DNA from: Spirochaetota bacterium
Lineage (GTDB): Bacteria; Spirochaetota; UBA4802; JAFGJZ01
NCBI GenBank assembly: GCA_023396665.1
Contig: JAEWVL010000004.1
Coordinates: 1 to 12,330, forward strand
Direction: 5' to 3'
Length of the DNA stretch: 12,330 nt
The position numbers and the translations under genes are program-made. The notes below the pieces were generated by a model. That model did not search any database. It had not been told where the DNA came from and saw nothing but the letters and a program-made list of their open reading frames with translations. Position 1 is the first letter of the stretch; each line of letters begins with the position of its first letter. Shown in pieces: positions 1 to 6,061 of the stretch.

Positions 1-528
1 CACGATGACCCCGCCCTTTTTCAGAAGAGATATGAGTATCAAAGGCCGTTTGCGACAGGCGTTGTACACTATGACCGCATCTACAGGATCGAATGGAGTG
101 TCGGCCTCAGTGGCATCGCCGGCATAAAAGCGGATATTTTCAAAGCCGTGACTGTAAAGACGATTTCTTGCGCAGAAAGCAAGATCTTCGTTCATTTCCA
201 CCGTTACGACTTCACGGCACAGCTGAGAGAGAATCGCCGTCGAAAAACCCGATCCGGTACCGACTTCAAGAATTCGATCGGTCTTCTTGGGATTGAGATA
301 ATCGATCATCTTCGCAAGCAAAAGGGGATTATCGGAAATCTCTCCGTATCCGAGAGGAATCTTGTTTTCCGTATAAAAGCGATCGGTAAACAGTGAATCA
401 AAAAATACAGCGGGATCCGTATCGCGAAAGGCGATAATAATATCCTTGCGAAGCTTGAAATCCAGCAGTCTCTGCAGGAAATTCTTTCTGTTACGTTTCA
501 GTAAAGCACTGTTCTGAGAGGTATTCAT
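1..528 (-). CDS. Protein-L-isoaspartate O-methyltransferase-like protein (partial, N-terminal 176 residues)
   Basis: This open frame has no stop and runs off the left edge; 176 codons are visible. The start is ATG at 528-526. Family members use SAM to methylate isoaspartyl residues in aged cytosolic proteins so that they can be repaired. Visible features are a Rossmann-type SAM motif I (ILEVGTGSGFSTAIL, about residues 86-100), an acidic post-I strand (VVTVEMNED, 107-115), an acidic GDA motif (137-139) and a strand followed by a KKGG turn (149-173). The preceding IPLGYGEISDNP segment (57-68) matches the place where the family has its substrate-loop 'G..iS.P' pattern. The usual 'VTAA' after the motif II strand reads VYNA here, so the substrate could differ. 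A non-protein methyltransferase of the same fold is the main alternative. The ATG is not preceded by a clear Shine-Dalgarno site. It is transcribed away from the sigma factor gene. Confidence 0.82.
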   Translation of the reverse strand, partial: MNTSQNSALLKRNRKNFLQRLLDFKLRKDIIIAFRDTDPAVFFDSLFTDRFYTENKIPLGYGEISDNPLLLAKMIDYLNPKKTDRILEVGTGSGFSTAILSQLCREVVTVEMNEDLAFCARNRLYSHGFENIRFYAGDATEADTPFDPVDAVIVYNACRKRPLILISLLKKGGVIV

Positions 529-535
529 ATCACCA

Positions 536-564
536 TACAACCGTAATAACAAGTACGCTGTCAA
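536..564 (-). promoter_or_regulatory. Possible promoter of the isoaspartate methyltransferase-like gene
   Basis: On the minus strand a perfect -35 hexamer TTGACA lies at 564-559. The best -10 candidates 17-18 nt downstream (GTTGTA or TTGTAT) are poor. If used, transcription would start near the ATG at 528 and the message would be nearly leaderless. Support is the -35 box and its position only. Confidence 0.25.
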
Positions 565-951
565 GTATCCTTTGAAGCGGGCGTGAGTCGAAACTACGGT
601 TTTTTATCGGAGTCAAACCCACCGGAATTACCCCGAAGCACCGTCCATGCCATAGCCGATTGCCATTAACACACAGCCTTGATTTTATGGCAACACCTAA
701 AACTGTTTCAAACACAAACCGAATTCCGGTCTCAGTATTTCCGAAAAATCTTAAACCGCTTGTCACTTAGCTGACGATTACCAATTCTGTACATTGAATT
801 TTCATTGATCCATCTTAACACCGAAAACGGCGAGCAATTCCAATGAAGAACAACGACAATTCTTTCCAGCGCTGATCCTAACAGATCCTCATACTGTTTT
901 TATACAACAACGCTTCCGGAAAAACCGGTACAGACGGATCAAAAAACATTC

Positions 952-967
952 TCTGAACCAGTTCAGA
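952..967. repeat. Operator-like palindrome TCTGAAC-CA-GTTCAGA
   Basis: Two perfect 7-base half-sites in inverted orientation are separated by 2 bases. The size and spacing fit a dimeric DNA-binding protein site. No regulator is identified, and the distance to the sigma factor ATG (over 400 bases) makes its target uncertain. Confidence 0.5.
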
Positions 968-971
968 ACTA

Positions 972-1002
972 ACGACAAAAGCTCATGAGGGGCAAAAGTC
1001 GT
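972..1002. repeat. Inverted repeat ACGAC/GTCGT enclosing the palindrome CTCATGAG
   Basis: ACGAC (972-976) and GTCGT (998-1002) are inverted copies; between them is the perfect 8-base palindrome CTCATGAG (982-989). The short arms make this weaker than its neighbours; it is listed because it forms part of a cluster of inverted repeats. Confidence 0.35.
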
Positions 1003-1040
1003 ATTCGTTTTATAAACATGTCATAATTAGATGAGACATA

Positions 1041-1072
1041 TTGTAATTTTGCAATATACAATTGCAATACAA
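1041..1072. repeat. Inverted repeat with 12 paired bases around TTGCAAT-ATACA-ATTGCAA
   Basis: The core is a perfect 7-base inverted repeat (1049-1055 and 1061-1067) with a 5-base spacer. After a 3-base bulge (1046-1048) the arms extend by TTGTA (1041-1045) pairing with TACAA (1068-1072). It could be an operator or, if transcribed, a bulged hairpin. No T-run follows directly, so a plain intrinsic terminator is unlikely. Confidence 0.55.
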
Positions 1073-1081
1073 CTAATTCAT

Positions 1082-1132
1082 ATGTTTCAATATATAATAA
1101 TTTTTTTTATAATTTTTTTTTATTTGAAACAT
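1082..1132. repeat. 9-base inverted repeat ATGTTTCAA/TTGAAACAT flanking T-rich tandem boxes
   Basis: The arms at 1082-1090 and 1124-1132 are perfect inverted copies. The 33 bases between them are pure A/T and contain an imperfect tandem duplication, each copy being a TATAAT box followed by a T-run (1093-1108 and 1108-1121). This could be a bipartite operator framing a promoter, or a bent-DNA region. Confidence 0.5.
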
Positions 1133-1381
1133 GCAGGACAAAAAATGTCTTGAATTGCATAACGGAAATACAGCAAATGATGCGGTAACGTTATACACTG
1201 ATTACTATTTTTTGAAAAATACAAAAAAAAATAAGGATATTTTTTGCATTTTCATCTTCAAAAACGTTATTAATGTGTCTACGTTCCCTCTCGTCTATCT
1301 GATATGCACCCAAAAAAAACAAACACCAGGCCCGTACCGATCGAAAACGCCGAACCGGGCCGGATTTCAAGGGATATTATC

Positions 1382-1918
1382 ATGAACAACGGAGAAGACC
1401 GCAACCCGGAGTACGCAATCATCACATCGCTGTACACAAAACATTCACGAGGCCTGTTGCGGTTCATTATCAGCAAAATCCGCAACACCGAAGAAGCGTT
1501 CGACATTCTGCAAAACGTATTCCTTACACTTCTGGAAAAACAGGGTAAAGAACTCGCCATTACCGACAATTTCAAAAGTTATCTGTTTCGCTGTGCATCA
1601 AACAAAATTGCGGATTATTACAGAAAAGTCGCTTCATCAAAAATGTCTGTATACGAACCGGAGGAAATAGCGGGTCCGGATTACATATCGGATCTTGAAG
1701 CGATGATGATTTCCGGTGAAATTCTCGACACCGTTCACGATGCGATGACGGTGCTTAACGAAGAAGAGGGCGAGATCATATACAGAAAGTATTTCATCAA
1801 TGAAAAAAAAAGCAAAATATGCAGCGAAACAAAACTGAGCAGATATAAACTTGACAAGATGCTGTCCAATATAATTTTGAAAGTGAAAGAGAACTTACCC
1901 TCTTATTTTTCAATGTAA
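1382..1918 (+). CDS. ECF-type (sigma-70 family group 4) RNA polymerase sigma factor
   Basis: Small sigma factors of this class direct RNA polymerase to a stress- or signal-specific promoter set. The 178-residue protein has a sigma-2 region at about 16-83, with the helix D41-ILQNVFLTLLE matching the family's 'D..Q.vFl.l' core-binding helix and a following FKSYLFRCASNKIADYYRK stretch like the -10 recognition helix. A helix-turn-helix-like sigma-4 region lies at about 116-172. The start at 1382 was chosen because GGGA stands 7 bases before it. An upstream in-frame ATG at 1304 would add 26 residues but has no Shine-Dalgarno site, and the conserved region begins after 1382. No anti-sigma factor gene is adjacent. 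The next gene starts 19 nt downstream without an obvious ribosome site, so the two are probably co-transcribed. The sigma-4 part is less typical than sigma-2. The regulon is unknown. Confidence 0.82.
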   Translation: MNNGEDRNPEYAIITSLYTKHSRGLLRFIISKIRNTEEAFDILQNVFLTLLEKQGKELAITDNFKSYLFRCASNKIADYYRKVASSKMSVYEPEEIAGPDYISDLEAMMISGEILDTVHDAMTVLNEEEGEIIYRKYFINEKKSKICSETKLSRYKLDKMLSNIILKVKENLPSYFSM

Positions 1919-1937
1919 AACTGTTGACTGTATATTT

Positions 1938-2918
1938 ATGAACAAACACGGATTACTGCTTTTTTCAGGCGGACTGGACAGTATTATTGCCGCCCGGGTC
2001 CTCACCGATCAGAATATTTCGCTAACTGCGCTGCACTTCATTCTGCCGCACGAGAAGCCATCTTTCGACAGAAACAGCACAGTAATAGCCGAACGAGCCC
2101 GGGTTGCCGGGATCACCCTTCGCAACATTCGATGCGGAAACGATTTTCTGGAAATGCTACGCTCGCCGAAACACGGTTACGGGAAAAACATGAATCCCTG
2201 CATCGATTGCAAGATATACTTTCTGCGCAAAGCTGCAGAGCTTATGGACGAACTTGGAGCGTCGTTTATCGCAACAGGAGAGGTCAGCGGACAACGGCCG
2301 ATGTCACAACGGCGCGACATGATTATTCATATAGAACGCGAGGCCGGACTTCGGGGTAAAATTGTTCGGCCTCTGTGCGCTCATGATTTCGCACCGAGCG
2401 AGGCTGAAACACTTGGCATCGTGGATCGCAGCAAGTTACTCTCGATTCACGGTCGGGGAAGAAACTTTCAACTGGAACTTGCCAAACAGTGGGGAATCAC
2501 CGATTTCCCCTCGCCTGCCGGCGGCTGCGCCCTTACCGATCCCAATTTTGCGCGGCGTCTCAATGAACTCCTTTCTCATGTCGAAGCACCTGAGGAACAG
2601 GACATTCATCTGCTTCGCATCGGTCGCCATTACCGCATAGATAACTGCAAACTCATTCTTTCAAGAAACGCCGGTGAAACCGAACAGATGTACATGCTCA
2701 GGCATCAGGCCGATCTGTTTCTTGAACCTCACGCAAGGGGACCGGTCGCCTTTCTCTGCGGCAATGCAAGTGAAGCTGTGATCACAAAGGCTGTCGACAC
2801 ACTCGCCTCATACTGCAAGGCGGTCACGGGAGATGAATTTACCGCAACTATCAGCTCAGCTGAAGCAAAAGAGGAACGAAGAGTTATCGTAAGCGGAACA
2901 AGGCCTCAGCCGATCTGA
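1938..2918 (+). CDS. ThiI/MnmA-like PP-loop tRNA thiolation protein with C-terminal domain
   Basis: This is probably a cytosolic ATP-dependent sulfurtransferase that adenylates a tRNA uridine and inserts sulfur. The 326-residue protein opens with the ATP pyrophosphatase PP-loop SGGLDS (residues 10-15). NPCIDCK (86-92) sits where MnmA has its first catalytic cysteine, followed by a GASFIATGE strand (107-115) resembling MnmA's 'GAdyiATGHY'. A further cysteine, C197 in PAGGCALTDP, sits where MnmA has its second. C88, C91 and C197 could instead bind an iron-sulfur cluster, as in TtuA/TtcA-type enzymes. The N-terminal THUMP domain of classical ThiI is absent. Residues after about 205 form a separate C-terminal domain that I tentatively equate with the NFACT-R-type RNA-binding domain known to be fused to such proteins. 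The exact uridine (U8, U34 or another) cannot be read from sequence. It lies 19 nt after the sigma factor gene. Confidence 0.78.
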   Translation: MNKHGLLLFSGGLDSIIAARVLTDQNISLTALHFILPHEKPSFDRNSTVIAERARVAGITLRNIRCGNDFLEMLRSPKHGYGKNMNPCIDCKIYFLRKAAELMDELGASFIATGEVSGQRPMSQRRDMIIHIEREAGLRGKIVRPLCAHDFAPSEAETLGIVDRSKLLSIHGRGRNFQLELAKQWGITDFPSPAGGCALTDPNFARRLNELLSHVEAPEEQDIHLLRIGRHYRIDNCKLILSRNAGETEQMYMLRHQADLFLEPHARGPVAFLCGNASEAVITKAVDTLASYCKAVTGDEFTATISSAEAKEERRVIVSGTRPQPI

Positions 2919-2925
2919 ACGCCAA

Positions 2926-2957
2926 CAGACAAAGGCATTGCTGCAAATACATATAAT
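2926..2957 (+). promoter_or_regulatory. Possible promoter before the thiol-disulfide membrane protein gene
   Basis: A perfect -10 TATAAT is at 2952-2957 in the gap between two co-directional genes. The best -35 candidate is CAGACA at 2926-2931, with a long 20-base spacer. Transcription would begin near 2964 and give a leader of about 125 bases. In that leader GGG-GATA-CCC (3006-3015) and GGC-CATAGT-GCC (near 3043-3054) could pair, but I recognise no riboswitch class. Confidence 0.35.
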
Positions 2958-3088
2958 GCAAACTGTAAGCGAAAACATCAGTACTGAACGTTGCGACTTA
3001 AGACGGGGGATACCCGATGCGGACAAAAAATTGAACGACTAAAAGGCCATAGTGCCCTATTTTGCCAAACACCGAAAGAGGTCCGAAA

Positions 3089-4648
3089 ATGATGAAAGCC
3101 AGCCCGATTCGCAAGTCACCGACTTTGATACATTTTCTCCTTGTCTGTTTTTCACTCGTTATCTCGATCAGGGCACATGCGGCTGTCAGCAAAATCTATT
3201 ACTTCTACGCATCCAGCTGCGAACATTGTCAGCGTGTGGCCGATGAACTGCTCATCCCCCTTGCCGCGAAGCACCCGGAAATCACAATCCGTTACCTTGA
3301 AACCGGAAACAGCGCCAATTACCGCTTCTTACTCGCCGCAGAGACACAGCTCGCTCCCGATGCGCCGAGGCAGATACCCGTAATTCTGGCGGGAAACCGC
3401 ATTGTATCCGGAGAAGAGGCAATAAGAAATTCCATAGACGAAATAGTTGAACTATCAGTCACGCACATGATAGAACCCCTTCCCGGGCAGCTTGCCGCAA
3501 TTTCAGAGACAGAGGCCACCGACCGGCCCTTCTTCGGCAAAATTGAACCGGAACAAAATTGCGACGAAGAAGCCTGCTCGCGCGATACAATCTGGATGGC
3601 CTACTTTTACCAGACCGGCTGCCGCAACTGCAGCAGAAGCGAAGCGGATATCGCTTACATCAAATCGAAATACCCGAAGCTGGAAGTACGGGAATTCAAC
3701 GTCTACGCGAATGTGCCGCTCACCCACTATTTTGCCGATCGGGCCCGCCTGAAGGATTCTTTTGAAACACCGGCGATTTTCATCGGCGATGATTATCTGA
3801 TCGGTGCGCAGCAGATTAATCCAGCATCATTAGAGACACTTGTTCGCAAGCATGAAAAGGGAGCGCCTAATTTCTGGGCGAAAGCCGCCGAAAATCCCGA
3901 CTCATCGAGGGTCATCGGGATATTCAACAAACTCGGCGCTTTTACGGTGGCAATGGCCGGGCTAATCGACGGCCTTAACCCCTGCGCTTTCGCCACAATA
4001 CTTTTCTTCGTCTCCTATCTCACTATCTCGGGAAGGAAAGGCAAGGTTATCCTCGCCGTCGGTAGCGCTTTCACAGCCGGAGTGTTTCTCGCCTATCTTG
4101 CGGTAGGTTTGGGTTTTTACAGAGTTCTGGACTTTGCGGGTACACTGCTCACCGGCATCGGCCGCTGGGTGTACGGATTGACCGCTGTCGTCTGCGCCAT
4201 ATTTGCTCTGCTGAGTTTTCTCGACTACCGCAAGGCACGCAAGGGCAGGCTCGATGAAATGAGCCTTTCCCTTCCTGAATTTCTGCGCTCAAAGATAAAC
4301 GCAACCATCAGGAAAGGAAGAAAAGCGAGGCGATTCATTATTCAGTCATTTGCCGCAGGGCTTATCGTTTCATTTCTCGAATTGGCCTGTACCGGACAGA
4401 TTTATCTGCCGACAATCATCTATGTACAGAGTATCCCCGAACTGAAAGTGCGCGCAACACTTTATCTGCTTATATATAACGCCGCATTTGTTATACCTTT
4501 GGTCGTGGTCTTTTTTCTTTCCTGGTACGGCACCTCGTCACAGCGAATGACACAGTTCTTCAAAAAACATGCAGCATCGGTCAAACTGGCTATGGCCGGC
4601 TTATTTCTCAGCCTGAGCATATGGCTTTGTTTTTCCGTGCTGCTCTAG
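3089..4648 (+). CDS. Tandem thioredoxin-like/CcdA-DsbD-like thiol-disulfide membrane protein
   Basis: Proteins of this type carry reducing equivalents across the inner membrane to periplasmic thioredoxin-fold domains. The 519-residue product starts with a Sec signal sequence (hydrophobic 12-27, likely cleavage after AHA at 31). A first thioredoxin-like domain has C44-EHC47 with a cis-proline-like IP at 96-97. A second has C178-RNC181 with TP at 227-228. The membrane part runs from about 284. It holds the CcdA/DsbD hallmark NPC (C299) and a partner cysteine in ELACTGQIYLP (C434), with about six hydrophobic segments. A further cysteine pair (C158, C163) lies in the linker between the two thioredoxin domains. 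The ATG at 3089 was preferred to a TTG at 3062 because AGAGG precedes it by 7 bases and the signal peptide then starts normally. DsbD itself has a different order and only one C-terminal thioredoxin domain, so no symbol is given. The target (cytochrome c maturation, disulfide isomerisation or oxidative repair) is unknown. Confidence 0.85.
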   Translation: MMKASPIRKSPTLIHFLLVCFSLVISIRAHAAVSKIYYFYASSCEHCQRVADELLIPLAAKHPEITIRYLETGNSANYRFLLAAETQLAPDAPRQIPVILAGNRIVSGEEAIRNSIDEIVELSVTHMIEPLPGQLAAISETEATDRPFFGKIEPEQNCDEEACSRDTIWMAYFYQTGCRNCSRSEADIAYIKSKYPKLEVREFNVYANVPLTHYFADRARLKDSFETPAIFIGDDYLIGAQQINPASLETLVRKHEKGAPNFWAKAAENPDSSRVIGIFNKLGAFTVAMAGLIDGLNPCAFATILFFVSYLTISGRKGKVILAVGSAFTAGVFLAYLAVGLGFYRVLDFAGTLLTGIGRWVYGLTAVVCAIFALLSFLDYRKARKGRLDEMSLSLPEFLRSKINATIRKGRKARRFIIQSFAAGLIVSFLELACTGQIYLPTIIYVQSIPELKVRATLYLLIYNAAFVIPLVVVFFLSWYGTSSQRMTQFFKKHAASVKLAMAGLFLSLSIWLCFSVLL

Positions 4649-4664
4649 AGGCTGCACAAACGAT

Positions 4665-5807
4665 ATGACACATGAGCGCGAACTCACATCAATAGAAAAA
4701 AGGGTACGCCGGCACATCCGGGCGAAAGAGCACGCGTATTTTGCCGTCTGTCAACCCGGCTTCGAACAGGACTGCCTCAACGAGATCGCGGAAATCACCG
4801 CTCTGCCATGCTTCGCAACCGAGGGCGGTGTCGCCTTCAGGGGAAAGCTTGATGCCCTCTATCGTGCTTCCGCATGGTCTTTCTGTGCAACCCGTTTTCT
4901 GATGCGTGTCGCGCACTTCAGAGCCGATAACTTCGATTACTTCAAACGACAATTCGCCGCCATTGCCTGGGATCTGTATCTTCCGCAAAAGTGCTCGCTC
5001 AGTTTTTCAATAAGCTGCAGAAAATCACGCCTCATGCATACGGGAAGACTGGAACAGGATTCGGGTGAAGTACTCGCTTCTTTCGCGGATGCAGAAGGGC
5101 CGGCACAGAAGATATATATTCGCTTCTTTCACGACATCTGCACCGTCAGTCTCGACGCATCGGGAGAAGCTCTTTATCGCCGCTCATATCGTACGATCAC
5201 CGCAGAGGCTCCGCTTCGCGAAACCAGCGCAAGCCTTATACTAAGACATGCCGGACTGCAAAATTACGAGGCACTCATAGACCCGATGGCGGGAAGCGGC
5301 GTGTTTTCGATCGAAGCTTTCATGCAAAGTGAAGCCCGTATCCCCCAGCATAAACATCATTTTCCCTTTTTTCACTGGCCTGTTTTTTCGGAACCGATGT
5401 TCAGGAACACCCTTGAAAAGCAGATATTGAAGCCTTTCCCCCTTCTCATTCACAGTTCGGACATAAGCGGCAGCTGCGTTGACATAATCAAAAAAAATTT
5501 TCTTGCATGCGGTCTGAACAGCGAAGCGAAGTGCGAGAATTTCTTCTCCCTATCCAATCCCTTCCCCGGCAAAAAAAGCCTGATTATCCTGAACCCTCCC
5601 TACGGTGAAAGGATAGCTCTGCACGATGCGGAAGATTTTTATAAAAAAATTATCGGACATCTTCAGCAGAACTTCATGGCTTGTGATTTTGCACTCATCA
5701 TTCCTCAAAAGTTGCTAAGTCAAATTGACGGAAAGATTGATTACCGTGAAAAACTGCGTTTTCACAACGGAAATATCCTAACCTATGTGCTGTTCGGCAG
5801 CGTCTAG
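4665..5807 (+). CDS. THUMP-domain RNA methyltransferase, RlmL N-terminal-half type
   Basis: This is a probable SAM-dependent guanine-N2 methyltransferase acting on 23S rRNA in the cytosol. The 380-residue protein has an N-terminal ferredoxin-like/THUMP RNA-binding region (about 24-165, beginning YFAVCQPGFEQDCLNEI) and a short linker, LYRRSYRTITAEAPLRET (170-187), typical of the RlmL/YpsC group. A Rossmann methyltransferase follows, with motif I DPMAGSG (206-212) and the catalytic motif IV NPPYGER (310-316), which marks methylation of an exocyclic amine. E. coli RlmL is fused to a second methyltransferase (RlmK); here only the first half is present, as in many bacteria. The gene starts 16 nt after the membrane protein stop, so it probably shares that transcript. 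The Shine-Dalgarno site is weak: AGAGG at the preceding stop codon is 13 bases away. The exact rRNA position is inferred only by family. Confidence 0.88.
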   Translation: MTHERELTSIEKRVRRHIRAKEHAYFAVCQPGFEQDCLNEIAEITALPCFATEGGVAFRGKLDALYRASAWSFCATRFLMRVAHFRADNFDYFKRQFAAIAWDLYLPQKCSLSFSISCRKSRLMHTGRLEQDSGEVLASFADAEGPAQKIYIRFFHDICTVSLDASGEALYRRSYRTITAEAPLRETSASLILRHAGLQNYEALIDPMAGSGVFSIEAFMQSEARIPQHKHHFPFFHWPVFSEPMFRNTLEKQILKPFPLLIHSSDISGSCVDIIKKNFLACGLNSEAKCENFFSLSNPFPGKKSLIILNPPYGERIALHDAEDFYKKIIGHLQQNFMACDFALIIPQKLLSQIDGKIDYREKLRFHNGNILTYVLFGSV

Positions 5808-5812
5808 GCTTT

Positions 5813-5924
5813 TGACAGTCCGTATCCCCCCGTTTTGACCAATTTTTTTTTAGCCTCAATAATCAATACTTGACGTTTCTACAATCAGAAGCGTATAATT
5901 ATGTACAGAGACGGTGACAGTCCG
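5813..5924 (+). repeat. 10-base direct repeat flanking the promoter (TGACAGTCCG)
   Basis: TGACAGTCCG occurs at 5813-5822 and again at 5915-5924, on the two sides of the strong promoter and 102 bases apart. It may be a paired regulator site or a chance match. A T9 run at 5843-5851 between the copies has no convincing stem before it, so I do not call a terminator. Confidence 0.35.
5870..5899 (+). promoter_or_regulatory. Sigma-70-type promoter of the signalling-uvrCB operon
   Basis: The -35 TTGACG (5870-5875) and -10 TATAAT (5894-5899) are separated by 18 bases; together they match 11 of 12 consensus positions. Transcription should begin near 5906, leaving a leader of about 155 bases before the receiver-kinase ATG. 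This is the best promoter in the window and suggests housekeeping-sigma expression of the genes downstream. Confidence 0.75.
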
Positions 5925-6061
5925 CTTTGATTCTGCCGTTTTGCATTGTTATGTCACACTTTTTCCCTGAAACATCAGATCTGCGGGACAGGCATTCTAT
6001 CCGCCTTTGATAAGAGAGGCCAAGCGTTGAGAGACTATTCCACTGCATCCGGAATAAAATA
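5906..6061 (+). other. Long 5' leader with pairing arms and a 20-codon open frame
   Basis: GTGACA (5914-5919) and TGTCAC (5952-5957) are inverted copies. GCGGG and TCCGC around 5982-6004 can form a second short stem. A small open frame, ATG at 5951 to TGA at 6010, encodes about 19 residues and has no Shine-Dalgarno site. The receiver-kinase gene itself has only GGA 8 bases before its ATG. I recognise no known riboswitch. Confidence 0.3.

Larger units (their letters stand above)
529..1381. other. Long intergenic region, AT-rich in its right half
   Basis: No convincing gene lies in these roughly 850 bases between two divergent genes. An open frame at 530-766 (minus, GTG start) ends one base before the methyltransferase ATG but has no recognisable domain and a codon mix unlike the neighbours. 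A second frame (1131-1385, plus) encodes a low-complexity sequence and is also unlikely to be a gene. The stretch 1005-1260 is strongly AT-rich with long T and A runs. Four inverted repeats sit between 952 and 1132 (listed separately). Two perfect TATAAT hexamers occur at 1093-1098 and 1108-1113, but neither has a good -35 at normal spacing. The sigma factor promoter is probably in the AT-rich part. I see no tRNA, known riboswitch or mobile-element end. Confidence 0.6.

Noticed and set aside
530..766. Minus-strand open frame of 78 codons ending one base before the methyltransferase-like ATG
   Set aside because: The tight junction looks operon-like, but the GTG start has no ribosome site, the translation shows no domain and its codon mix differs from the neighbouring genes. 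Treated as non-coding with low certainty.
880..901. Terminator-like AACAG/CTGTT hairpin followed by a T-run
   Set aside because: The stem has only five contiguous base pairs and no plus-strand gene ends upstream of it in the window.
1304..1381. Upstream ATG as the sigma factor start
   Set aside because: No Shine-Dalgarno site, and the added 26 residues lie outside the conserved sigma-2 region; the ATG at 1382 has GGGA at good spacing.
1131..1385. Plus-strand open frame of 84 codons in the AT-rich region
   Set aside because: It is low complexity, lacks a ribosome site and runs into the sigma factor start in another frame; no family resemblance.
3062..3088. TTG at 3062 as the start of the thiol-disulfide membrane protein
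   Set aside because: It would put nine extra polar residues before the signal peptide and lacks a ribosome site, while the ATG at 3089 has AGAGG 7 bases upstream.
3000..3088. Possible riboswitch in the leader before the thiol-disulfide protein
   Set aside because: Short G/C stems and an AAAGGCC stretch recall cyclic-di-GMP riboswitches, but the conserved core is not present in the required order.
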